The notes below the pieces were generated by a model, which had not been told where the DNA came from, ran no database searches, and worked only from the letters and a program-made list of their open reading frames with translations. Below, piece after piece: positions 1 to 11,335 of a DNA stretch of 64,000 nucleotides (within the stretch, counting starts at the first letter, position 1; every line of letters starts with the position of its first letter). The stretch lies in assembly GCA_023653785.1 (NCBI GenBank), contig JAMKCH010049164.1, positions 62,001-126,000 on the forward strand. Direction: 5' to 3'. A program made the translations under genes and the position numbers. The stretch comes from Ophioderma brevispina (lineage: Eukaryota > Echinodermata > Ophiuroidea > Amphilepidida > Ophiodermatidae).

Positions 1-190
1 CAGAGTGTCTCGCCTCGAGGCCGTTTATCAATGAAACTGCAACCCGATATCAGCTCATGTGCCCACACGTTTGCCGACGGGAGGTCAATAATTGCCAATC
101 TTTATCCCTAAAGTCCCTGGTGTGTGAGGCCCATGAATGTGCCTAGCACGGGTCCAGGGAAAGGGTTAGGACCCTGTGGAGCTTGTGCCA
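1..190 (+). repeat. Dispersed repeat R1, copy 1 (window edge)
   Basis: This segment lies in the OARD1 intron. It resembles 8030-8275 on the same strand and 27232-27560 and 43655-43970 on the opposite strand. Shared landmarks are a block reading TATCAGCTC after ATGAAACTGCAA, and a block reading GTGTGAGGCCCA followed by GGTCCAGG. It is diverged and has no coding potential. I could not find its ends or assign a class. Confidence 0.6.
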
Positions 191-867
191 TTCTGAGTTT
201 GTCAAACTAACAGATGTGCATTTGTGTTTGTGAATTGGGGAAAAAATTGTCATTAACTTCATTTATAAACATCTTAGGAATTATTATCTTATCATTTTAT
301 CATTTAAAGGGACATTATCATTTTGGTTAAAGTTATTATATCATTTGTTTCTCTCCTGCCCAAATGCTTTGAACCATTTGCAGCCAAACTTGGTCCACTG
401 ACCCAACACTCATTGGGAGATTCAGAGGTTGACCCATATGTGACCTTTGCCGCATTTTGTAAAAATTACGAAATACCACTTCTATACGATGCTATAACCG
501 CCAAACTTTTTCAAAACAACCACTAGGCCAAGACACTTTCGGTATACCAAATTTGACCTCCCATGACCTTGTGACATTTGACCCCAATTTCTTTGCAGAT
601 TCACAATTCTTTAGTTATGCTCAGTCATTTTGTTTCAATTTTCATATTTGTTGATCTCCTGCCAAATGCATGGGCCCATAGCAGCCGATCTCTGTCAGAA
701 GAACCACTGGCTCAAGCTTCATTATAGGGTATACACAAATAATTAGGACCATGGGTTATCACGGTGGGGGGACAGACATGTGGTTCAAGAACAACCTTAA
801 TTATTAGACAAGCATTTCTCTTGTAGAGTAGAATAATTTACAAGTTTCTTATATTTTTTTCCTTCAG
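191..867 (+). other. Intron upstream of the OARD1 terminal exon
   Basis: This is AT-rich intronic DNA ending in a polypyrimidine tract (about 850-864) and the CAG acceptor at 865-867. It contains TTTAAAGGGACATTATC at 304-320, which resembles the ends of the TTAA MITEs elsewhere in the window, but no opposite end was found. The short open frame at 323-526 has no recognisable domain. Confidence 0.7.
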
Positions 868-1116
868 GTTACCAAAGATAAGTACTGGCTGAAGCCAACG
901 TATGACACCCTACAGAGCTCACTTGAAGCAATGGCCAATCACTGCAAGGAACACAAAGTAACGCATGTATCCATGCCTCTGATTGGCTGCGGCTTGGACA
1001 AACTGAAATGGAACACCGTTTCTGATATCATCAAACTGGTATTCAAAGAAATAGACTTGACAGTGACTGTGTATACTTTAGAGGATAAAAAAAATAAAAA
1101 AGTAAAAAAGAAATAG
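868..1116 (+). CDS. OARD1: Terminal exon of OARD1-like macro-domain ADP-ribose hydrolase
   Basis: This is the C-terminal exon of a single-macro-domain protein of the OARD1 (C6orf130/TARG1) family. That family removes ADP-ribose from glutamate/aspartate and deacylates O-acetyl-ADP-ribose in nucleus and cytosol. A pyrimidine-rich acceptor ending CAG at 867 opens a phase-0 exon of 82 codons plus stop. Residues seen include KPTYDTLQSSLEAM, then VSMPLIGCGLDKLKW, then the terminal strand VTVYTLE. The MPLIGCGLD block is the conserved ligand-loop signature of the family, where GCGLD carries the catalytic aspartate in the human enzyme (family knowledge). A lysine-rich tail (KKNKKVKKK) follows the usual end VYTL and is longer than in the human protein. 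Upstream exons lie outside the window. The in-frame ATG at 931 is internal, not a start. Confidence 0.9.
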   Translation, partial: VTKDKYWLKPTYDTLQSSLEAMANHCKEHKVTHVSMPLIGCGLDKLKWNTVSDIIKLVFKEIDLTVTVYTLEDKKNKKVKKK

Positions 1117-2419
1117 TCCTGTAGCACTCTGTTTTAGGCTACTCCCAGAAACGCCTGTAAATTTTTATTATCCCACACACACTGCACTTCAGCTTTGCCT
1201 TCCTCCTGATCCTGTCATTTTTTTTTCTGCACGTTACTCCTATTCCATCCTTGCTTTCTCTCTGCATTTGGCTTCCACCTGCTCCCAGAAGAAAAATGGA
1301 GGATGTTAGTCCTGGTCACTTCACAGCCCTCGTAAGAGCCGCTGATAATTTTGAGAAAGTGAAGTTTGAAGTTTTATTTGGAATATCCCTTTGAAACATG
1401 CAAAACAGCAAAAGCACCAAATATTGAAATCATGGCCTAATATAGCACCATAATACAACAAAGCATAAGGCAGCAAATTGTGGATATTTGATATAGTGGG
1501 TTACTAATCACATAACTGCCTTGCTTTATTCGATATTATGAGGGCTATATCAGGATATTGCTGAAATTGCAATTGGTTAAGGATACATAAAGAGAATCAT
1601 GATCTCAGGTCATGATTTATTTTTTATTTGCTGCATATTTTGAAACTTGGACAGAAATTGGTACAAATAGTTAGAATCTTGTGGGGAAAACCTTTTAAGG
1701 CAGCTAAATTTGACTGTTGTTTTCCCTGACATGTGCATGTTTCTAGTTAAAGATCAATTTCCAATGCTGCCATGGAGAAAACAAAAACAGATTTACCAAA
1801 TATAAGCTTCACCAAATACATGCTTCAATCACATATTGCATTAGAATAGTGCAGCATGGCTGTTCGATAATGACAATGTATTAAATAAGTTAGAAAGATT
1901 TGATGAATTCGATGAATGGAAAAAATGGCTCCTGTGGGATTTTTGACCAATTTTCCAGATTTAAATTTTGCAATTCTTCACTGAGATGATCTTTGTCAAC
2001 TGATAAATCTAATAAATATATTCCTCATTTTGCAAGTCAGAAGTGGGAGCACCACTTGACAAAATGATTGAAAAAAAATTCTTTGACTAATACACTCTAC
2101 ATCAGCATGTGATACCATTGTGTACAGATTAGAGCCAACATTCTTGCTTTTATATATCGTCCTGTGAATGAAAGGTCGTAAGTGCAATAGCTGCCATTTG
2201 TCAGAAATTCCTGTCAAACATGCTGTTTTACATCATACTACTACAAGTCTTTGGTCAGTGACTCCTGAAATGGTTTTTTAGGTGACACAGTTGCCTGAAG
2301 AACCATTTTAAGAACCTTTGACTCAAGGAAAGGTAAATTAAGTCATTCTAATACATGGCAGCACACAGATGTATCACGTGGCAGCTATTTGCACTTATGA
2401 CTTTGCATTCACATGACAA
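1117..2419. other. OARD1 3' flank, no further gene seen
   Basis: This is 3' UTR plus flanking DNA. No AATAAA lies close to the stop codon; the first clear one I saw is near 2011, so the polyadenylation site is not assigned. No protein domain or defined repeat was recognised. Confidence 0.5.
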
Positions 2420-3626
2420 TATATGACAGCGTTCAAGATCTGACTTGCGTTTGGAGGACAAAATGAGTAAAAACTAAAGTTCAAGAATTTTGAATGGAAA
2501 CAACTTTTTCTGGGGTGAAATTTTGTGTAGAAACTGAATCTGGCATTAGAAATGCAAAATTACCTCCCACTTAAATGCTGCACTTCAAAATACAAATCTC
2601 CATGATATCCGAATAGGGAAAAAAGAGACAACATGCTAAAACTAGGAATAACAATAATTTCACTGAACCTGTCAAAATTATAACCATAGTAACTATAAGT
2701 AAGGGTAATCTTACATTGGAATATGTTTATAAAACTGTATTTATTCATTCTGAGCCTAAGTCAGCTAGTGTCTGCTGGTATTTTAGGTGGATTTGGTATG
2801 ATATAGATGCTTTTGTACATTAAGCGACCTATTGCCGGAAGGAAAAAAATGATTGATAAAAAAAATTCAAACTCAAAAATGAGAAGACCTAGGTCTAAAT
2901 AAATATGAACTTGTTGTAGGGGGAGGTATTGGGCATAACAAGTTCATATTTTAAATCCCATAATCCCTGGAATTTTTGAGTTTGAATTTTTTTATCAAAT
3001 CGAAATAATTTTTTCACGCCTGCAGAAAATAAAGGGGTAGAGTAACATTTTGCAATATAATTTTTCTTAGTAAAGAGCATTCTGTTCAAACTTAATATCT
3101 CTGTTTTTCTATTGCATTTCTGAACAAAATGACACAAAAATAATATCTCTAGAGTATACCTTTGTGAAATTATGGTCATTTGAAGTCCAAAATTGGACAA
3201 CAACCTCAAATTTTGCGTACAATTTTGTCACTCCAACATACAATTTCAAGAAGCTTTAACCAAAAACAGGAGGTAGTTTGAACAATGCAAACTATTTTAT
3301 TTTAAAGATAGGTGAATAATATAACATTAAATATAAGAAAATAACAACTGGGCTTATTTTGTGTTGTAGATATGGTCATTCCAAATAGACAAGTCAAAAT
3401 TTTGTCACTCAAAAAGGCAAATTTTGGCCAAATTGGCCAAAAAATGGATTATATCTCAAAAAGTGTGTGATTTTCACCATTTTAAGGGCCAAAATCAGAA
3501 ACTGCATGTAATTTTACCCTAGAAAACATTACATTGATAAATATTTTTAGTTGTTTTCACATCTAAATAATTTTTTCACACCCGTGTCCACCAAACGCAA
3601 GTCAGATCTTGAATGCTGTCATATAC
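2420..3626. mobile_element. 1.2-kb inverted-repeat DNA element
   Basis: Imperfect terminal inverted repeats of about 36 bp lie at 2420-2457 and 3591-3626. They read ATATGACAGC then TTCAAGATCTGACTTGCG at the left, with the complement at the right. The interior has no transposase frame, so this is a non-autonomous element. It contains the hairpin at 2853-2998 and two related short motifs (AATAATTTTTTCAC at about 3004 and 3566). The target duplication is not clear; TA is possible. Confidence 0.7.
2853..2998. repeat. Near-perfect nested foldback hairpin
   Basis: The outer arms at about 2855-2880 and 2972-2997 are almost exact reverse complements (AAATTCAAACTCAAAAAT paired with ATTTTTGAGTTTGAATTT). 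Inner arms AAATATGAACTTGTT and AACAAGTTCATATTT pair again around a short loop with TAGGGGGAGG. It sits inside the larger 2420-3626 element, so it may be a second foldback inserted there. Confidence 0.8.
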
Positions 3627-3928
3627 AGTAATGCATACTGACACGTATTGTATACGACACCTATATCATTACTAATGTTATAGTAAATTGATACTGGAAA
3701 CTAAAATATTTGATTGCATAGTGACATATAATGCTGGAGCCATATTTAAATATATTAAGGCTTCAATTTCATTTCTAAAATATATTTGGATATAATTTCC
3801 CAATTTTGCTATAATTTACTTCAAAATGAAGTACAGCTGTCATCACACCACTAGCAAACAAACTCTGTTTTTAATGCATTTGGTGTTTTTGCATCAGTGA
3901 TTCTCTATTTTACTCAGATAATACTATG

Positions 3929-4271
3929 TTAAAGGCTGACTTAGAGATTTTGAAATATAATTGTTTGGGTTCAGTAATTAAAAATAATCATCTAGATCTA
4001 AAGCTAGTCGCCTAAAATGCTTAATTCCAAAGTTGGATCGGATATTTTGTTTTCATGCAGTAAGCATTTATGTACAGTATACAGTGCCAAGAAAAAATTC
4101 CGGATCCAGAAATTTATGACAAAGTTGTGATTTTCTAAATGAAGGACTTCGATTTGAGCTTAGTTATTTCACACAGTGACTAGTATATGGACAAGCATTA
4201 AGTATATGCAAAAACTCGATTTGTTTGAAAAATTAGTGCGCCCTCATCGGAAAATCTGAGTCAGCCTTTAA
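3929..4271. mobile_element. TTAA-ended MITE, family 'GGCTGAC'
   Basis: A 343-bp element begins TTAAAGGCTGACTTAGA and ends with the complement of TTAAAGGCTGACTCAGAT. TTAA lies at both ends, as expected for piggyBac-type TTAA target duplications. There is no coding capacity. Confidence 0.75.
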
Positions 4272-4535
4272 GCCACTCTCCTTATTTAGATGACAACTGT
4301 TGACTTATCTCATCTACATGTATGGCGTTTTGTACGTGAGTTTTCTGAACTCAAATTTCACATTGTATTGTGAGAAAATGTGTAAATTAATTTAGAAGAG
4401 AGAGTGTTTTTGCATGTATTACCATGGGTGCAGGAGCCAAATTCTGCACACCTGTCAATCAAGTACTCTGCTCACCATGGCCCTTATCATGGGTGTAGTC
4501 CATGAGCCAGTTTCTGTACGGGCCTTAAAATTCGA

Positions 4536-5969
4536 GTTTGTTGCACCCACCTAGTGATTAATTTTCCAATATATCACCTTGAAGGGGGTGTCCCCCTGAC
4601 TAGGATTAGGTATGTTTCCGCCCAGAAAAGTTGCACGTTAGCGCGTACTGCCTATATCAAAATGGTCACCATTGTTTTATGAAAAACTACTATTGTATTT
4701 TCATCATAGATAGGAATTTTATACAGGACTAAACAAAATAAAGTTCTACCATCCTGAGGTGGGCTTAAACATTTAAGTGTCCAAGATGGCCGCCGGTAGG
4801 AGCCATGTTTTGTTAAATGTACTAAAATTTCCAAATAGATGGGGTAAGAATGCGAGTAATATTTTGAGAGCACCAAAAAGAGATTTAATGACATTTGTGT
4901 ATTGCGGACATGATCATAACTCATGATGGCGGCGGTTATACCTGCTCCGGTGGACATAAATCAAGAAGAAAAACACCCCTGCACATCTTTTTCGACATAA
5001 TAATAACCATAACGAAAACTATTGATAAGAGTTTTCTGCAATTTTCTCTCGTACTTCTGGATAATTGCAGACCACTCAACACTAGTTGACGCTGGGAAGG
5101 AAGCTGATCTAGGCAGTAGAGAGAGAGATGGAGCCTGTGGTACAATTCAGAAACAAAGATAGCACCTGATGTGCTCGAAAGAAACTTTGGTCCCCATATT
5201 TAAATTTTCCTTCTATATAAAGACAATTTTTTCACTTCTTCATAAGCATATTTTTTATCTTTACTGGGAAATACCTATGACGTCACTGAATAGTCACTTA
5301 AATACAGTCCACACTCATTTATTATGATTTTATTGTATCAGGTTGATATGAGCGGTTGTCTTCCTATGAACTATTATAGAGTCAGTTTAAACTACATTAT
5401 ATGGCCTAAGTAGTAACCAGCTATAATAACAGCACTCTCTAGGACATATTCAATACCCCATTTTAATACTTTTTACATCTGAAATGTTTGGGTCCTTATA
5501 GAAAGTTTTGTGTTAATACCTGTCGAAAGATGGTAGGGCTGCCTTTTCTTCCTGATTTAACGTATCCTATGAGCGAATAGAATCACCCTCCATCTTTTAA
5601 AAACAACCCTGGAACGTAAAATATAAATGCGCATCAATCTTTTTGGAGCTCCCAAAATATCACCCCAGTCCTTTTTCAACATCTGCCATTTTGAGTCATT
5701 TATCAAATATGCCCTCTTGCAGCGGCCTCTTGGACGCCTGAGTTTAGTCCCTTCAGGTAGTTAAAACCTTGTTGCGGGTAGTGTGATAATTTCTATCTAT
5801 AAGAAATTATAATGGCAGTTTTACTAAAACAATTGCGGCCATTTTGAAATGAGCAGGACAGCTAACCTGCAGCTTTTGCGGGGCGGAAACATACCTAATC
5901 CTAGGCCGGGGGAACATCCCCCTTCAAGGTGATATATGGGAAAATTAATCACTAAGTGGTGCAACGAAC
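4536..5969. mobile_element. 1.43-kb non-autonomous element with ~90-bp TIRs
   Basis: Left 4536-4635 and right 5870-5969 are inverted copies. They share TTGCACC, AGTGATTAATTTTCC, ATATCACCTTGAAGGGGG, then TAGGATTAGGTATGTTTCCG. The interior (4652-5145 and on) has only short frames on both strands and no recognisable transposase. Internal motifs such as CCAAGATGGCCGCC and CATGATGGCGGCGG suggest older repeat material. No convincing target duplication was seen, so the superfamily is not assigned. Confidence 0.8.
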
Positions 5970-6274
5970 GGAAAATCTGATGATGGCAATCTTAGGGACT
6001 ATTGATCGTTATTAGGGAACATGGGGTTTATGCATTAGTGGTGTCTCTGTCAACAAATTGGCATTTCTTCAACACTTTTCTTGGAACTTATTTTTATCGT
6101 ATATTTTTAAATTGGCACGATTGTAGAGACGTTGTTGTAAATTGGCATACTCTCTATGTATGTCTGTAAGTGTTCAGCCATTTTTTGTTCAGTTTTGCTG
6201 TATCTCTGATGGTACTGAGACATTTTGTACGTCGTCTATTTGTGGATAAGTATGGTATATAGTGCCATTTTGGT

Positions 6275-6626
6275 TTAAAGACACTATCATGGATTTACCC
6301 GACAGAGTGAAAATATTTGAAATTTGCAGAATAGTATAAAAGTGAAGGATAAGTCTGTAGAATTCTCATAATTTACTTTTTCCAACTGAAATATTTAACA
6401 GAAAAGGAAGAAAAGCGGCGTGTTCAAAGATACGAAAATCTCCTTCATTATGTGTTTAGAAAGTGTCCGTAGACAATTAACTAAATACCTATTTTGTCTT
6501 ATTAGGCCTGCGTTGGTCGTAATCACTTGAGGTATTTAGAATACCAATAATAGTTCCCGAATGCAAAAATCTGATTTTTGATATTTTTCATTGATCCGAT
6601 TTATCAAATCACTGTCGTGCCTTTAA
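6275..6626 (+). mobile_element. TTAA MITE family M1, copy A
   Basis: This full-length 352-bp copy begins TTAAAGACACTATCATGGAT and ends CACTGTCGTGCCTTTAA. The internal landmarks AAAAGTGAAGGATAAG, CAAAGATACGAAAATCTCC and AAAAATCTGATTTTTGAT recur in all M1 copies (10750, 24570, 26223, 30780). TTAA at both ends suggests piggyBac-type mobilisation. Confidence 0.85.
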
Positions 6627-8029
6627 GTTTTGCCTGGATCTCTGAAACGGTTATAGGTGGATATGCACAATGCCTTGGTGCTGCCCATCATGCATGAATT
6701 TTTGATGAATTGCATATGCAGTACATGCAAATGAGCTGCATAATTGCTGTATTGCTAAAAACGGTACATTGGATAGTAAATTCCTCTGATAAATGCGATC
6801 GTCATGCCATGTATATTTTATTGCAAAGTGGCTTAAAAGTATGACGGTTGGGTATGAAAAGGAGCTCATTAAACTATGCATAATTGGGTATGGCTGAACT
6901 GTAATAATATATGCAAAGATTCATTTGCTCAGTGCATTATCTTCCTTGAGTAAGTGACGTGCGATATATTCAGTAGCCGCAGCAGTAAATCCCGAGCGTG
7001 ATTGAAAGCGCTGGCCATACACCCAAGTGCGAGTTTAAAGTTGGCACTTAGTGTGCGCAAAGTAAAGTACCTGCCTGACCGTGTTGACATTACGAACTCA
7101 TGGAAGATAAATGCACTTATACATGAAAGACCATAATGGCGTCTTCTGTGAATTGAAGTCAAACGATCATGGGGTAGATTAAAGGGGCATTCTTTAAATT
7201 TAAGATACAGCAGGGGAGGGCAGCCAAGAAATCCAAAATTCAAGACGTCGCCATGGTTTAAAACGATAAACGCGAAAAATCTTGACAAAAAATTCTGTAT
7301 TTTTTTTTATGTTGTTCAAGGAATATTTTTGTATTCCAATAACATTGGAGTGAAGATCAAAACTCCACTGGAAGGGTTATCTGATTTTTTGTTGAATAAT
7401 GAACGAGGACGAGGTTGTATGTATTTCATGGGAACACCCATGACAAACCCACATCAAAGCACCCCGCCCAAATTGGTTTGGTGGTTTGACACTCAGTATT
7501 GCGGTAGGTAATGTTCAGTTTGACATTTTTTGGTTGAGTGCTAGATTGAATGAGGCTTGGCCTGGCCACCACATGGATACAGCAAAACTTTAACCAAAAA
7601 TGACACACATACACTTACATAAAAAACAAGGTCATTCCTGAAACAAGTTCAGGCAAACAAAAATTAAGAGAATTGCTGAAGCTTATCCATAGGGGGCTTG
7701 TACTTGACCCCCAGATAGATGGGATTTCTACAATCTCACCCCAAGGGATGGAGGCAAGGGGCCCAAGTGAAAAGCCTATTAGACGTTTTCAAATGAACAT
7801 TGAAACGTTGTAGGAATACAATGTAAACAAGCATTCTTTATGGCACTCGCATTACATCCACAAGCGCTTACCAGGGACATTACCTAAAAGTGTGGTTGAC
7901 TGGTGTTATAAAACTGGACGAGTTATCGGGGTATCGTGTTTGGAAAACTTGAGTTTGAAAAGGTCCATTGCTCTCTATAGTTAAAAAAAAATGATTAAAC
8001 ATTTCCCGGACTTTGGGCGACTTCTAGCC
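6627..8029. other. Gene-free interval
   Basis: No domain-bearing frame was found. The small frames here (for example 6929-7288 minus) show no family signature and no splice-site support. Confidence 0.5.
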
Positions 8030-8275
8030 TAGATCGCTTCAGCGGTTTCAATGTTTTAGCACAGTGAAGTGGAACCATGCTGAAAGCTAGCGAGTGAGAC
8101 ATAGTAATTCTGACCGGAGCATGCTCTAGATTTGTAGCCAGCGTGTATCGCCTCCGAGGCCATTTTCATGAAACTGCAAACTGTTATCAGCTCGTACTTC
8201 ATGGGAATAGAAACCCCAGTCCACCCATATTTATGGCAATCTCGACCCCAGAAAGCCATTAGTTAGGGGCTGCAG
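8030..8275 (+). repeat. Dispersed repeat R1, copy 2
   Basis: This is the reverse-complement counterpart of 27232-27560. Shared blocks include TTTTAGCACAGTGAAG, GAAAGCTAGC, CGCCTCCGAGGCC and ATGAAACTGCAAACTG. In the GPCR units the same repeat lies just 3' of the receptor gene. Confidence 0.65.
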
Positions 8276-8675
8276 AGCGCTCAAAAAATTGCCCGAAGTC
8301 CCAGTATTAAAATAGTTCGAAAAGAAAATAATTAGATTGTGGATTCTGACAACCTGAACATCAGAGGGCACAGTCATGGCTAGTGAGGTTTTTAACGGTG
8401 ATACCTTTTAAAATGGCAATGCTGTGCCCACGTATGAGATTCTGTAATTATTGATGCATGTGATGCTTCTTTAGTTTGTTTTCTCACTGTACCATATTTC
8501 CTTGTATATTTTGAACAAAGTACAGAATGGTGAACCAATAATTCTATTTGTACATTGTCCTTTGCATGTCTTCAGTCCAGAGCTTCCGAGTATTGTTATG
8601 ATTTCTCGTTAAATATGGGGGGCGCGGTTAAACTCAGTTTTTGTGTCGTCTGCAAGAAGGCACTTCTTGGTAGTG

Positions 8676-8692
8676 TGTGTGTGTGTGTGTGT
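8676..8692. repeat. (TG)n microsatellite
   Basis: A short run of TG dinucleotides, about eight units, precedes CTGTGG. Confidence 0.85.
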
Positions 8693-8768
8693 CTGTGGTA
8701 AAAATGTTAACCCTACAAATACTTACCTACTGATTCCACATACATGCCACTTGCATGTAATGGTCCTT

Positions 8769-9083
8769 ATAGTCGAGGACAGAATAAGGCGACCAATTGC
8801 GCGTCTGACGTAATTTGACGGTGCAGAACAAATGTCGGCCGTGAAGAATATTCTGTGAACATTTAAAGCTTATTGAAACGGAAAGTTTACTTACGTGAAT
8901 TATCGTGTCCGTGCGTCGAAAACCCGACTCAAATAGGGCATGTTTTGACATTTTAAATCATATTTTGTTCCAACATGCCACGCCCATACTACACATTCAA
9001 ACCAATCACAGTCCGCGCCGCGCCGATTGACAAACCTTGACATACGCGCAATTGGTCGGCTAATTCTGTCCCTGACTATAGGT
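8769..9083. mobile_element. MITE with ~40-bp TIRs
   Basis: The left arm reads TTATAGTCGAGGACAGAAT then CGACCAATTGCGCGT. The right arm is the complement of CTATAGTCAGGGACAGAATT then CGACCAATTGCGCGT. It is GC-richer than its surroundings in the right half (9000-9060). There is no coding frame. The exact ends and target duplication are uncertain. Confidence 0.7.
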
Positions 9084-9735
9084 AGTGCCCCACAGTTATC
9101 CTAGTGGGGGTCAAAGGTCATCTAGAGGTCATCAGATTTAAGAATTATAAAATTGCTGGTAGTCAGGTGGAAGTTTGAAGCCTGAAGGATGAAAATGGAG
9201 TACAGACTTTTTCTATCGATAGATTTTAGTTTATTAGGACCTAAGCCAATAATTTTTGAAGGGTGTGCAAAATTTGGTGCAGTAGCATTTTTGAAAATCC
9301 AATGTGGCTGCTTCCATGTCCAAAATCGATAAAAATCCCTTAAGTATTTCTGATCGAGACAAATTGTTTGCGGTACTCTGGTGATTTTAAGCACGAACAG
9401 GTATTAGTAATGTAATTTGATCATTACATTGCCAAAAAAATCCAATATGGCTGCTCAAAAGTAAAAAATGTACTGGGAATCATTAAACTGATCTTAATTC
9501 ACCCAATATACCTATTTATGATATACAAAATAGACCCTGAACACCTAAAACATGTTCTACAGGTTTTCAAAATCTGTTACAATTGAACACACTCTGGAAG
9601 TGTTATTTCAACACCTGTAGAATGCATTTTGAACACATCCGGGCACGTCAAGTGTTCTCCACATTTTGCAGTGTAGAGGCTTGATTCTAGTGTCTATATG
9701 TATGCTTTATGTAAGAGATATGTATTTGATCACTA
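9084..9735. other. Gene-free interval
   Basis: Short recurring phrases such as CCAATATGGCTGCT and TTGAACACA suggest old repeats. No gene or bounded element could be supported. Confidence 0.4.
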
Positions 9736-9737
9736 GA

Positions 9738-10165
9738 AACCCTTATTTGACATTTCTCGGTAATCAACATTTTCCAAATTCAAGATGGCAGGCAGTATAG
9801 CCGCCTTTTAAAGATATTTAAAACCTATATTATATCTGTATTATATGTAGTTACATCAACTAATTATTATTATAAAGGTGTAAAAGAATGTATGGGTTAA
9901 TTATTTGACATCCTTATTTGGCATTTTTTGTTTCGTTAGCATGCAAAAATGTTAAGATGGAGGCCAATATGGATGCCTTTTAACCTCCTTTAAAACCTAT
10001 AAAGTACGATACACCTGTATTGTTTTTAGTTATAGCATCCAAAATGATATTAACGTTTAAATTAAAGTATGAAAGGATGACTTTGAACATTGCAAACTTG
10101 TATTGTATTTTTGTTTGAAAACATGCTTAAAATTCAAATGACGGCCAATATATTATGAGTATATG
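9738..10165 (+). repeat. Degenerate tandem repeat, ~180-bp unit
   Basis: Two and a half diverged units align. Each has a phrase like CTTATTTGACATTT, then AAGATGGCAGGCAGTATAG or AAGATGGAGGCCAATATGG, then CCTTTTAA, then AAAACCTAT, then CTGTATT. Spacing between equivalent phrases is about 170-185 bp. It is non-coding. Confidence 0.6.
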
Positions 10166-10203
10166 ACAATTTGTAGTTTTTTAAAACCCTACAAATTGTC
10201 ATA
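10161..10203. repeat. Perfect short hairpin
   Basis: Arms TATGACAATTTGTAG and CTACAAATTGTCATA flank an AT-rich loop of about 12 bases. Confidence 0.85.
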
Positions 10204-10749
10204 TGCCAACATGGCTAGCTTTATAAGATCTTTAAAAAGATCTTAAAAGGAAGCCATGTGGCTGACCATCTTGATTGGTGGTAAACATGTGAACCCACCT
10301 TGCTGAACTGTCAGATCTGAGTTCCTACTGGGTCTGAGCCCAAAATTATGCTCTCTCACAAATAAGTGATGAGTTATGGTCAAATGCATGATTCGTGGCA
10401 TATTGGATTTTGGGCGGCTTCATATGGATTTGGATTGGTAGGGTGTGATCAAATCACATCAAGAAAAGTCCAGTAGATTCTCGTAACTTTACCACTGGGC
10501 ATAGAACATGCAATCATGGCCATGATGAATTGAGAGTGGTAGCGGCATATTGGATTTCAAAGAAAAATGCTACTGAACGAAAATGTTGCAACACACCCTC
10601 AGAATTATCTGGCTTAAGGTCACAAAAAACAAAAATCGGAAGATAGAAAAAAGTCTTGGTACTCCATTTCCACCCTGCACCCACCAATTCCTCCTGACTA
10701 TGGTGTAACGTTGATCAATTTTCATGACAATGCATACAATGGATATTTG

Positions 10750-11126
10750 TTAAGACACTATTCAGTGATTGACATGAACGAGTTAATATCGTTTGAAATT
10801 TGCAAGAAATGGCATAAATGTGAAGGATATGTCTATAGAATTCTCCTAAGTCCTCTTTTTCACGCAAAAAAAATGAAAGTGTGAAAAGGAAAAAAAACAG
10901 TTAGTGATTTCAAAGATCTGAATCTCCAATTGAGTTACGTCTTGTAGTAAGTGTCCGTTAAGGACAGTAATGAATAAAAGAACCGATTTTTTCCTTATTG
11001 CATTGCTTTTGGTATTTCCATTGTAGGGTATGGTAGGATACCTACACTTGTTGCAGACATGTAAAAATCTGAATTTTTGATGATTTTCGACTTTTCTGAT
11101 TGAGCAAAACACTGAAGAAGTGCCTT
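10750..11126 (+). mobile_element. TTAA MITE family M1, copy B
   Basis: This diverged M1 copy runs from TTAAGACACTATTCAGTGAT to AACACTGAAGAAGTGCCTTA. The internal landmarks (GTGAAGGATATGTC, AAGTGTCCGTTAAGGACA, AAAAATCTGAATTTTTGATG) are in the same order as copy A. Confidence 0.8.
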
Positions 11127-11232
11127 AGCTGTCCCATCATTGCAGACTCATGTTTATTATCCCACTTTTGTGGCACGTTTTAGCAGGATTTGTTGATCCA
11201 GACCCAACCTGACATGGTTAGAAGTTTTAGGA

Positions 11233-11335
11233 TTGGGGGGGGGGGCACTGACGGACGGATCCGCAGTGGGGAGGTGGGGTGGCAGTGGTGGTTGCCCGAA
11301 GGGGGGGGGCCACCCCCGGAGAATTTCCCATTTTT
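11233..11335 (+). repeat. G-rich tract with quadruplex potential
   Basis: Several runs of three to nine G lie within 80 bases (near 11236, 11271, 11300). The pattern is compatible with G-quadruplex folding of the + strand. The open frame across it is a low-complexity artefact. Confidence 0.5.
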
